A stretch of DNA of 64,000 nucleotides, taken from DASRWT01 sp963748485. GTDB lineage: Bacteria > Methylomirabilota > Methylomirabilia > Rokubacteriales > CSP1-6. Positions 34,382-42,141 of this stretch are shown here, piece after piece. How positions within the stretch are numbered: the first letter of the stretch is position 1; every line of letters starts with the position of its first letter. The notes under the pieces were generated by a model that did not search any database, was not told where the DNA came from, and saw nothing but the letters and a program-made list of their open reading frames with translations. Made by a program: the position numbers and the translations under genes. The stretch spans positions 124,001-188,000 of the forward strand of contig CAVVJF010000019.1 of the NCBI GenBank assembly GCA_963748485.1, in the 5' to 3' direction.

Positions 34382-34811
34382 ATGCGGACGTCCTCGCTGA
34401 TCCTGGCTTTTGTGGCTGGTGTGCTCGCCGTGCCGATCTTCAATCAGCCCCCGGTCTGGATCATGCACGCCGCCGGCCTCGTGCCGTTTGCGCCATACAA
34501 CATGGCGCCGACCAAGCCGTTCGGCGTGCCCGAGATCATCTCCATCTCGTTCTGGGGCGGAGTGTGGGGGCGTCATCTTTGCGCTGGTCCTGCCGCGGTG
34601 GTTCAGCGGCACGACCTACTGGATCGCCGCCCTCGTCGGGGGTGGTCTCGTGCTGACGCTCGTCTTCATGTTCGTCGTCTGGCCGTTGAAGGTCGGTGGG
34701 CTCCCACCGAACCTGCCGGGCCTCTTCGTGGTCGGCTTCCTGCTGAACGCCGCCTGGGGCATTGGCTGGGCATTGCTCCTGCACTGGCTCGAGCGGATGG
34801 GGAGTAGCTAG
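34382..34811 (+). pseudogene. Polytopic membrane protein with poly-G frameshift
   Basis: The first frame, MRTSSLILAFVAGVLAVPIFN onwards, is membrane-like up to SISFWGGVWG near 34571; thereafter the membrane-like sequence continues in the next frame (VIFALVLPRWFSGTTYWIAALVGGG and FVVGFLLNAAWGIGWALLLHWLERMGSS). Removing one G from the run of five at about 34567-34571 restores a single protein of about 142 residues with four helices. A GAGGGGAGG site precedes the ATG. Either a sequencing error or a fresh mutation. No family recognised. Confidence 0.65.
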
Positions 34812-34868
34812 CGCCACCACGATCGCCGCCCGCCTTCGTCCGACTACGCTGTTGCCCCGTGCTCGCGG

Positions 34869-37154
34869 TTACACCTTCAGCTGATCGCGGATCGGGAGGC
34901 GGCGAACTCGTTTCCCCGTCGCGGCGAAGATCGCGTTGCACAAGGCCGGCGGGATCGGCGGCACGCCGGGCTCGCCTACGCCGCCCATCGGCTTACTGTA
35001 GTCGCCCGGGATGATGTGCACGCGGATCTCACGCGGCGCCTCGGCCATCCGGGTCACCTCGTACCCGTTGAAGTTGTCCTGTTCCACGCGGCCGCCCTTG
35101 AAGGTGATTCCCTCCCGGGTGGCGACCCCGACACCCATCACGGCGGCACCCTCCATCTGGGAGCGCACCCGATCCGGATTGACGGTTGCCCCGCAGTCCA
35201 CGGCGATGTCCACCCGCGGGATCGTCAGCTGGCCCTGGTCGTCGACCGCAACCTCCACGACCGCCGCGATGTAGCTCACGAAGCTGTAGTGCGCGGCGAT
35301 GCCGAGTCCCCGGCCCTTGGGCAACGTTCGACCCCACCCGGCCTCGCGCGCCACGGTCTCGACGACACGCCGCAGGCGGCCGGTGTCCACGGGGTACCGC
35401 TCGGGGGATTCGCCGTGGTTCCAGGTATCGCCCAGGGCGTCCGGGCTGACCTGGCGGGACGGGCCGATCACCTCCAGCAGAAAGTCCTTCGGGTCTCGGC
35501 CGGCGGCCGCGGCGAGCTCGGCGACGAACGACTGGATCGCGAACGCATGGGGAATGTTCGAGACCGCTCGGAACCAGCCGATGCGCGTGTGCGCGGTCGC
35601 CTCGGGGTTCTCGATGCGGACGTTGGGGATCGCGAACGGCACGTTGATGACGCCCATGCCGAGCTCGAACGGCGCCTCGTGCTTCGCCGCCGGATTGAAC
35701 GTGGAGATGATGGTCGGCGCCACGCTGCGGTGGAGCCACGCGACCGGCTTGCCTTGCCCGTCGACGCCGGCCTCGAGGTGCTCGACCGAGACCGTGTGGT
35801 AGTAGCTATTGTGCAGATCGTCGTCGCGCGTCCAGGTCACCTTGACCGGCTTGCCATCTACAGCCTTGGAGAGGACGGCCGCCTCGACGGCGTAGTCGGG
35901 CTTGGACTTGCGTCCGAAGCCACCGCCGAGCAGCGTGACGTGCACGGTCACGTCGTCCGCGGACATGCCGAGCCGCTTCGCCACCAGGTCACGGGCGGCT
36001 TGCGGAGACTGGAAGCAGCCCCAGACCTCGCACTTGCCATTCCGGATGCGCGCGGTCGCGGCCGGCGGTTCCATCGTGGCGTGCGCGAGATGCGGGACGT
36101 AGTACTCGGCCTCGAGGCGGCGCGCGGCCTTGGCCACGGCGGCATCGTAGTCTCCGTCGTTGCGCACGACCTTCCCGGGCTTGCGCGCGGATTCCTCGAG
36201 GCTGGCCTTGAAGGCCACCGAGTCGTAGCTCGCATTCGGGCCATCGTCCCAGGTAATTTTCAGCGCCTGGCGGCCCTGCATCGCGGCCCAGGTGTTGCGC
36301 GCAAGCACCGCGACGCCACCCACCGGATTGAAGTGCGCGGGCGGCGGGCTGGCCTCGATTTGCACGACGCGCTGCACCCCCGGCACTTTGAGCGCCTCGG
36401 CAGGGTCAAAGCTCGCTACCTTGCCGCCATATACCGGGGGACGCGCCACGACCGCGTAGAGCATCCCGTCCAGCCGGGTGTCGATGCCGTACTGGGCCTT
36501 GCCGGTCGCGATGTCGCGGCCATCGATCAGCTTCAGCTGCCCCTTGCCGATGTAGCGGAACTGCTTCGGATCCTTGAGGCGCAGCGTCTCCCGGGCCGGG
36601 ACGGGCCGGCCGGCGGCGGCCTTGGCGAGCGACCCGTACCCCGCGCGGCGGCCCGTCGGACGATGCACGACCTCGTGGTTCTTCGCCTCCACCTCGCTGA
36701 CGGGCACCTTCCAGCGTTCGGCAGCGGCCGCTTCGAGCATGGTGCGCGCGGCGGCGCCGCAGCGGCGCATGGGCTCGAAGAAATGGCGCGTGCTTCGTGA
36801 GCCGTCCGTGTCCTGGTTGCCGAACTTCTTCTCGTCGCCGGGCGCCTGCGCGACGCGCACACGCTTCCAGTCGGCTTCGAGCTCGTCGGCCACGATCATC
36901 GGCATGCCGGTCCTGACCCCCTGCCCCATCTCGGAACGATGGCAGACGATCGTGACCGTGCCGTCCTCGGCGATGGACACGAAGGCCAGGGGATCGTCGA
37001 CCCAGCCGTTGGGCATCCCGTCGGCGCCGTACTTCTTGGCGTCGGCGGCACGCGCGGCCGACTGATACCCCACCGCGAGCACGAGCCCTCCGACTGCCGA
37101 CATTCCCTGAAGGAACCGGCGCCGGGTCACCTTGGCCACGACCAGCGCGCTCAT
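34869..37154 (-). CDS. Xanthine dehydrogenase-family molybdopterin subunit (IsoB-like), Tat-exported
   Basis: A 761-residue large subunit of an aldehyde/isoquinoline oxidoreductase. The N-terminus carries a twin-arginine signal (VTRRRFLQGMSAVGGLVLAVGYQSAARA), so the complex should act in the periplasm. Cofactor motifs include HRSEMGQGVRTGMPMIVADELE, VTLLGGGFGRKSKPDYAVEA near residue 360 and MGGVGEPGVPPIPPALCNAIF at the end, where E is the expected catalytic glutamate. It overlaps the stop of the [2Fe-2S] subunit gene by ATGA and forms an operon with it. Confidence 0.93.
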   Translation of the reverse strand: MSALVVAKVTRRRFLQGMSAVGGLVLAVGYQSAARAADAKKYGADGMPNGWVDDPLAFVSIAEDGTVTIVCHRSEMGQGVRTGMPMIVADELEADWKRVRVAQAPGDEKKFGNQDTDGSRSTRHFFEPMRRCGAAARTMLEAAAAERWKVPVSEVEAKNHEVVHRPTGRRAGYGSLAKAAAGRPVPARETLRLKDPKQFRYIGKGQLKLIDGRDIATGKAQYGIDTRLDGMLYAVVARPPVYGGKVASFDPAEALKVPGVQRVVQIEASPPPAHFNPVGGVAVLARNTWAAMQGRQALKITWDDGPNASYDSVAFKASLEESARKPGKVVRNDGDYDAAVAKAARRLEAEYYVPHLAHATMEPPAATARIRNGKCEVWGCFQSPQAARDLVAKRLGMSADDVTVHVTLLGGGFGRKSKPDYAVEAAVLSKAVDGKPVKVTWTRDDDLHNSYYHTVSVEHLEAGVDGQGKPVAWLHRSVAPTIISTFNPAAKHEAPFELGMGVINVPFAIPNVRIENPEATAHTRIGWFRAVSNIPHAFAIQSFVAELAAAAGRDPKDFLLEVIGPSRQVSPDALGDTWNHGESPERYPVDTGRLRRVVETVAREAGWGRTLPKGRGLGIAAHYSFVSYIAAVVEVAVDDQGQLTIPRVDIAVDCGATVNPDRVRSQMEGAAVMGVGVATREGITFKGGRVEQDNFNGYEVTRMAEAPREIRVHIIPGDYSKPMGGVGEPGVPPIPPALCNAIFAATGKRVRRLPIRDQLKV

Positions 37155-37618
37155 CGCGTTCCTCCCTGCTGGCCCGCCGCCTGCTTGATGGCAGCGCGGA
37201 TACGGGTGTAGGTCCCACAGCGGCAGATGTTGCCGCTCATGGCCTCGTCGATCTCGGTGTCGGTCGGCTTCTGGTTGCGCTTCAACAGCGCGGCCGCGGA
37301 CATGATCTGGCCGGGCTGACAGTAGCCGCACTGGGGCACTCCCGTGTCCACCCACGCGGCCTGCAGCGCCTTGCCGACCGCGCCGGCACCCACCCCTTCG
37401 ATGGTGACGATCTTCTTGCTCGCCACCGCTGAGATCGGCGTGATGCACGAGCGCACGGGCTGGCCGTCGACGTGCACCGTGCAGGCGCCACACAGTGCCA
37501 TCCCGCAGCCGAACTTGGTCCCGATGAGACCCAGCTCGTCGCGAAGCGTCCACAACAGGGGGGTCTCACCAGGCAAATCGACCTGCTGGCGCTTGCCGTT
37601 GATGTCGAGTGGGATCAT
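37151..37618 (-). CDS. [2Fe-2S] subunit of molybdenum hydroxylase (IsoA-like)
   Basis: A 155-residue electron-transfer subunit with two [2Fe-2S] domains: FGCGMALCGACTVHVDG with a later C (RSCITP), and QCGYCQPGQIMSAAALL with GNICRCGTYTRI. It has no export signal and probably travels with the Tat-targeted large subunit. The two-subunit layout without a FAD subunit is typical of isoquinoline 1-oxidoreductase-like enzymes, which pass electrons to a cytochrome. It overlaps the gene upstream and the one downstream by 4 nt each. Confidence 0.94.
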   Translation of the reverse strand: MIPLDINGKRQQVDLPGETPLLWTLRDELGLIGTKFGCGMALCGACTVHVDGQPVRSCITPISAVASKKIVTIEGVGAGAVGKALQAAWVDTGVPQCGYCQPGQIMSAAALLKRNQKPTDTEIDEAMSGNICRCGTYTRIRAAIKQAAGQQGGTR

Positions 37619-37857
37619 CGCGAGTCTCCTCTCGGTGGCCTCCGGCCCTCGGAGGCACCCGTGCTGACGAGAGCACGGACCTTCAAGCCCGCAAATGAGA
37701 CTTTGGTCCCATGGGCGAGGCCCAACCTCTCACGGAAGCGCGCCACCGCGGCCTCGAACGTCGGGAACCCGCGGCTGGGCAAGGCCGCCTCGCGCACGAG
37801 CGTGAAACGGCCGTCCTGTCTACTCGCTGATCCGAGCGTCGTATCGGCCACCGTCAC
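37615..37857 (-). CDS. Small protein of unknown function between rpiA and the IsoA-like gene
   Basis: An 80-residue reading frame starting with a GTG that overlaps the rpiA stop (GTGA) and ending in a TGA that overlaps the [2Fe-2S] subunit start. The chain of overlaps supports real translation. The middle (FTLVREAALPSRGFPTFEAAVARFRERLGLAHGTKVSFAGLKVRALV) looks structured, with no membrane segment and no cysteine. No family recognised. Confidence 0.55.
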   Translation of the reverse strand: MTVADTTLGSASRQDGRFTLVREAALPSRGFPTFEAAVARFRERLGLAHGTKVSFAGLKVRALVSTGASEGRRPPRGDSR

Positions 37858-38534
37858 GGTTGCCTCGCCCGCTCGAGCGCGCGCACACCGTTCCCGTCGG
37901 CAACCAGCACAGTGTCGGCCATGCCGAGGAATAGCCCCGTGTCGAGGACGCCCGGAATGGCGCGGATCTCGCGCTCGAGCCCGGGCGCGTCCGCGATGGG
38001 GGCGAGGGCGCAGTCCAGTATCGCGTTCCCGTTGTCGGTGATGAACGGCCGGTCGCTATGCATGCGGAGCACCGGCTCGAGCCCGAGGGTCTCGAGCCGC
38101 CGGCGGCACGGTACCAGCCCGAACGGCACGACTTCCACGGGCAGCTGCCCTCGGCAACCGAGCCGCGGCACGAGCTTGCTCGCGTCGACCAGGATGATCC
38201 GGTGCCGGGAGGCGCCGGCGACGATGCGCTCGCGCACCAGCGCGCCGCCGTAGCCCTTGATGAGGTCGAGGCGCGGGTCCACTTCGTCTGCCCCGTCCAC
38301 GGTCAGGTCCAGCTCCGCGTCCTCAAAGTCGGCGAGCGGAATGCCCAGCTCGCGCGCCAGGCGGGCCGTCGCTTCGGACGTCGGCACCCCACGGACCGTG
38401 AGCCCCCCGGCCACCCGCGCGGCCAGCCGGCGCACGAAGGCGGCAGCGGCGCGACCCGAGCCGAGACCGATGACGGTGTCCTTCCCAACGAAGGCGAGGG
38501 CCCGATCGGCAAGCGCGGCGAGCAGGTCGTCCAT
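37854..38534 (-). CDS. rpiA: Ribose-5-phosphate isomerase A
   Basis: A 226-residue RpiA, which interconverts ribose 5-phosphate and ribulose 5-phosphate. Landmarks are VIGLGSGRAAAAFVRRL near residue 22 (phosphate binding), VDGADEVDPRLDLIKGYGGALVRERIVA near residue 80 holding the catalytic Asp and Glu, and ITDNGNAILDC near residue 165. Family length is normal. It overlaps the small gene downstream and lies 50 nt after the redoxin gene. Confidence 0.95.
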   Translation of the reverse strand: MDDLLAALADRALAFVGKDTVIGLGSGRAAAAFVRRLAARVAGGLTVRGVPTSEATARLARELGIPLADFEDAELDLTVDGADEVDPRLDLIKGYGGALVRERIVAGASRHRIILVDASKLVPRLGCRGQLPVEVVPFGLVPCRRRLETLGLEPVLRMHSDRPFITDNGNAILDCALAPIADAPGLEREIRAIPGVLDTGLFLGMADTVLVADGNGVRALERARQP

Positions 38535-38583
38535 GGGTTGCGTGAAGATGTGGCTACGGGCGGAGCGGCCCTACGCCGGTCGC

Positions 38584-39792
38584 TCAGCCACGCGCCCTCC
38601 GGAACGGCGGCGGCATCCCTCTCATCGCGATAGGCGCATAGTAATGTCCGTCACCGAGCGACGTCACCGCCTGCCAGTACTCCGACGTGGCGGCGACCTG
38701 GCCCGTGAGGGCCGGATCCGAGAGCACGATCGCCTGGCGGCGGAAGCTCCAACTCTCCGGTCGCAGACGGACCGCCTCTTCGAAGTGTGGCCGCGCTGCG
38801 TCCGGCCTGCCGGCCCGATGAAGATGCGCGCCGACCCGAAAGTGCGTGTCCGCGAGAGCCTCGCTTCGTGTCGGGCCCGCCATCCGCCGCTGCACCTCTT
38901 CGGGCAAGAAGGCATGCTCGCTCTTCGCGCCCTTCGCGATCCAGTCGCGGAGCGCATCGACGTAGATCCGCCGGCGGCGCTTGTTGTCGGCGGCCGCCTC
39001 CGCGGGCATCTCGAAGGTCGTCGTGTTCATCGCCCGGAAGCCGTCGCTCATCCCCGCCGGCTCGGGCGGCCGGACGATCCGTCCCGCCTCGTCGATCCAC
39101 ACCGCGGTCGGCACGTTGACCATGCCGTAGAGCTCCGCGACGACGTGCTCGCGGTCGATCAAGCACGGATACGTCGGCACGCCGGCGCGCTTCGAGAACT
39201 CCGCGTCCCAGCCCATGATGTCGAGGATTCTCTGGGGCGTGTTGCCGACCGCCGCGGGGCGGATGAACTCGCGCACGACGGCGGCGCCGGCGATGTCCAA
39301 TGCGATGCCGAGGATGACGAACCCCTGGTCCCGCGTCTCCTCGTAGATGCCCTGCCAGACCGGCAGGTCGTGGCGGCAGCCTCACCAAGAGGCCCAGCAG
39401 TAGAGGAGCACCTTCTTCCCACGATAGTCGACGAGGGGGTGCATCCTCCCGTCGAGATCGGGAAGGGTGAAGTCGGGCGCCTCGACGCTGGGCGGAGCCG
39501 CTGGCGAGGTCGCAGGACCGAAAGCCCAGACGCCGTTCGCGGCGTCTGCGACGGCTGGCTGCCCGAGGTGCTCAGCGAATGCGGCAAGATCGATCCGCCC
39601 GGCGCGCTCGTCGATCCACTGCTTCCCGGGGGGAACTGGAACGCAGATCTCGCCCAGGCAGACGCCTTGCGGCTTCCGCTCCCAGCCCGTCGCTCTCTCG
39701 AAGTCGGCGAAGGAGAGCCAGAGCCCGCCCCGGCCAGTCGAGGCGTCGGGGATTTCGGTCTCGCGTGTGCCGTAGATGACGGTCGTGGTCAT
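38584..39792 (-). CDS. Redoxin with probable selenocysteine at the active site
   Basis: A 402-residue protein read through one in-frame TGA (codon 137, 39384-39382). Before it lies an N-terminal domain (VIYGTRETEIPDASTGRG) and the start of a thioredoxin fold (APDFTLPDLDGRMHPLVDYRGKKVLLYCWASW). After it the same fold continues (GCRHDLPVWQGIYEETRDQGFVILGIALD, then VPTYPCLID, VPTAVWIDEAG) with a TPR-like helical end. Homologous redoxins have Cys at the TGA, so the active pair would be U-G-C. An AAGGAGG site precedes the ATG at 39792, and a hairpin of the right kind follows the TGA. The alternative is a nonsense mutation splitting the gene. It is likely cotranscribed with the TPR lipoprotein upstream. 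Confidence 0.8.
39351..39367 (-). promoter_or_regulatory. Candidate bacterial SECIS hairpin
   Basis: In the message, CCUGCC pairs with GGCAGG around the loop GGUCU, a perfect 6-bp stem. The loop begins 21 nt after the UGA codon. E. coli fdhF, the best-studied bacterial element, also has GGUCU in its apical loop about this far from UGA, where SelB binds. The element lies within the coding sequence, as in other bacteria. Confidence 0.75.
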
Positions 39793-39867
39793 GGCGGCCT
39801 CCTTGGGCATGGCAGTATTGTACCGGTGGCTCGGCGCGCATCGGTCGGCGCCGTCGGCCGCGGCCCG

Positions 39868-40835
39868 TTACTGCTGGTGACAACCCATGCAGCTGTACCG
39901 CGACCGCACCATCATGGTGGGCCCGTCCGCCGGCGGGTCCTGGAGCCGGAAGGCCTCCACGTTCCGGGCGGCGTTGGCAATGCGGTCGTCGAGGAGGCCC
40001 TTGTAGGGCAGGTCGAGAACTCCGCGGCGAGGCGCGCGTTGCCGTACATGACCGCCGCGCGCTGGGACTCGCCCGCCTTCACCAGCATGTCGCCGAAGTT
40101 CAGGAAGAAGCCCTCGAAGTTGTGGGGCGCGATCCACGAGTTCCAGCACACGCGCTTGGGACCCTCCCGGGTCTCGAGCCGCATGAACCGCGCGTAGTCG
40201 GGATGGTTCCGGTCCATGCGCTCGCCCACGCAGACGTCGAGGTTCCGCCACAGAGCCTCCAGCCCCTCGCGGAAGCGGGCCGAGTCATGGGGCTGGCTCG
40301 CCGCCACGTAGCCCAGCGTGAACTCGTTGAACTCGGGCCACGCCGCCACCGCGTCCTTCATGGTGAAGTAGCCGCGGCGCGTCAGCTTCTCGTCCTTGTG
40401 GATGGCGCCCTCCGTCATGAGGAGCGACGCGTAGAAGCCGAGGTAGCGCGCCTCGCCGGGATGGAGCCGCACTGCCTCCTCGAAGTACTTTCGGGCGAGT
40501 ATGGCATCGTCGGTGATGCCCGGTCCCACGCCCGTCCCCAGCCGAGCCCGCTCGGACAGCCGCCAAAGGTGGACCCATCCGATGTGGGCCGCAGTGGTGG
40601 CGTCGTTGGGATCGGCGAGATAGGCGGCCTTGAGCGCCACGAGGGCGTCCGGGATCCGCTCGTACGCCCCCGTGTGCAGCGTGCGCCAGAAGAGCTCGTC
40701 GGCGCGGGCCGCCGCGGGGGTGCGCTGGGCGCTCGGGGCCTTCTCCGACGCCGACCAGACGGCGAGCGCCCCGCAGCCGACGGAACCGGCGAGGACCAGA
40801 GCCAGGGCCAGGCGAGCCACGATGAGCCGCTTCAT
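39868..40835 (-). pseudogene. TPR-like haem-binding lipoprotein with a frameshift
   Basis: About 322 residues once one missing base near 40018-40024 is restored. The start MKRLIVARLALALVLAGSVGC is a lipoprotein signal. The body is helical and TPR-like (ADELFWRTLHTGAYERIPDALVALKAAYLADPNDATTAAHIGWVHLWRL), resembling proteins with repeated helices and bound haem. After the shift the natural sequence continues as VLDLPYKGLLDDRIANAARNVEAFRLQDP and ends in YSCMGCHQQ, a C-terminal haem c site. In the frame as given the protein ends in low-quality sequence. It lies 76 nt before the redoxin gene and is divergent from TetR. Confidence 0.75.
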
Positions 40836-40876
40836 GATACCCTCCAGCCGCCGGGGGCGGCCCCGGCTCGCGACAC

Positions 40877-40910
40877 TTAACAACGTTAATCAAGACGCTA
40901 ACAGCGTTAG
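40877..40910. promoter_or_regulatory. Two tandem TetR-type operators
   Basis: Two 13-bp palindromes with the form YTAAC-N3-GTTAR: TTAAC-AAC-GTTAA (40877-40889) and CTAAC-AGC-GTTAG (40898-40910). Their centres are 21 bp apart, two helical turns. They sit between the TetR gene and the divergent lipoprotein/redoxin operon, so the regulator probably binds both and controls both directions. Confidence 0.7.
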
Positions 40911-40945
40911 GGCGGGGCTGTCAAGCCCGTCACAGAAAGGACTCG

Positions 40946-41566
40946 ATGCCCCGTCGCGCGCGCGTGAAAGCCCGTTCTCCTCGGGGGTTGCGCGACACCC
41001 TCATCGACGTGGCGGCGGCCCTCGTGAGCCGAAAAGGCCCGCAGGGCTTCAGCCTGCGCGAGGTGGCGCGCCGCGCGCGGGTGTCCGAGGCCGCGCCCTA
41101 CTGGCACTTCACCGATCGCGAGGCGCTGCTCGCCGCGGTGGCCGAGCGCGGCTTCGCCGAGATGGCCCGGGGCATGCGCGAGCTCCTCGGCCAGACGAGC
41201 GGGCCGCGCGAGCGCCTCCGGGCGCTTGGGGTCGCCTACGTGCGCTTTGCCCTCGCGCATCCCGGGTACCTCCGCGTGATGTTCGGCTCCGAGGTGCCCG
41301 ACAAGGGGGCGCATCCGACCCTAACGGAGGCGGGGGACCGCACCTTCGAGATGCTGGTGCAGGGAATCCGGGAGGCGCAGGCGACGGGAGATGTACTGAG
41401 CGGCGACCCTCGGGAGCTCGCGGTGGCGGCCTGGGCTCTCGTGCATGGCCTGGCCGCCCTGCTCATCGACGGGCGCCTCCGCGATCATGTCCGCTCGGCC
41501 AAGGACGCGGAACGGCTGGCCGAGCGCGTGACGGGCGTGTTCATGACCGGGCTGGCGGCACGCTGA
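40946..41566 (+). CDS. TetR-family transcriptional regulator with WHG-type effector domain
   Basis: A 206-residue repressor. The N-terminal helix-turn-helix is LRDTLIDVAAALVSRKGPQGFSLREVARRARVSEAAPYWHFTDREALLAAVAERGF. The C-terminal half (LGVAYVRFALAHPGYLRVMFGSEVPDK and AVAAWALVHGLAALLIDGRL) is the WHG/TetR_C_33 ligand domain. It is divergent from the lipoprotein-redoxin operon with two palindromes between them. The ligand is unknown. Confidence 0.93.
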   Translation: MPRRARVKARSPRGLRDTLIDVAAALVSRKGPQGFSLREVARRARVSEAAPYWHFTDREALLAAVAERGFAEMARGMRELLGQTSGPRERLRALGVAYVRFALAHPGYLRVMFGSEVPDKGAHPTLTEAGDRTFEMLVQGIREAQATGDVLSGDPRELAVAAWALVHGLAALLIDGRLRDHVRSAKDAERLAERVTGVFMTGLAAR

Positions 41567-41585
41567 GCCGCAAAGTCAGTTCGAC

Positions 41586-41630
41586 TCCTGCTGTCGATCT
41601 GGAATCCCGCCGTTCGACGTATGGGCGGGA
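41586..41630 (+). repeat. Dispersed stem-loop repeat, copy E
   Basis: Core GTCGA at 41593-41597 and TCGAC at 41614-41618, 26 nt in all, preceded by TCCTGCT and followed by a G-rich tract. The inner GG-AAT-CC can also pair. It lies between the TetR stop and the ribosome site of the [2Fe-2S] subunit gene. Confidence 0.8.
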
Positions 41631-41655
41631 TCGCCTCACATGCGGGAGGTTCACA

Positions 41656-42141
41656 ATGCACGTCTCGAGCCTCAAGATCACGCTCCGCGTCAACCGGACA
41701 GCACACACGCTCGCGGTCGAGCCATGGGTTACCCTGCTCGACCTCTTGCGTGAGCGCCTGGAGTTGACCGGCACGAAGAAGGGCTGCAACTAAGGCGAGT
41801 GCGGCGCCTGCACGGTGCATCTAGACGGCCGCCGCGTCAACGCCTGCATGGTGCTGGCCGCCCAGGCCGATGGGCGTGACGTCACCACCATCGAAGGCCT
41901 CGCGGCGGCGGACGTCCTGCACCCGGTGCAGCAGGCCTTCATCGACCACGACGGCTTCCAGTGTGGCTTCTGCACGCCGGGCCAGATCATGTCCGCGGTC
42001 GCCTGCATCGAGGAGGGCCATGTCGGGAGCGACGCCGAGATCCGCGAGTGGATGAGTGGCAACCTGTGCCGCTGTTCGGCCTATCCGCAGATCGTCGACG
42101 CGGTGACGGCCGCCGCGGCGGCCGGTGGGAGGGCACGCTGA
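41656..42141 (+). pseudogene. [2Fe-2S] subunit of PaoABC-like aldehyde oxidoreductase, with in-frame TAA
   Basis: The frame encodes a normal small subunit of about 160 residues interrupted by TAA at codon 46 (41791-41793). Before it: SSLKITLRVNRTAHTLAVEPWVTLLDLLRERLELTGTKKGCN; after it: GECGACTVHLDGRR, then FQCGFCTPGQIMS and NLCRCSAYPQI. The stop falls where homologues have Gln or His inside the first cluster motif, so one C-to-T change (CAA to TAA) would explain it. TAA is not a selenocysteine codon. No Tat signal is present. A GGGAGG site precedes the ATG at 41656. The other two subunits are intact. Confidence 0.85.

Noticed and set aside
35016..36800. 594-residue plus-strand frame opposite the molybdopterin subunit
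   Set aside because: It mirrors the real gene and its composition (Arg, His, Asp and Gly rich) has no protein family character.
41791..41793. Selenocysteine or pyrrolysine reading of the stop in the [2Fe-2S] subunit
   Set aside because: The codon is TAA, which encodes neither, and homologues have Gln or His there rather than Cys.
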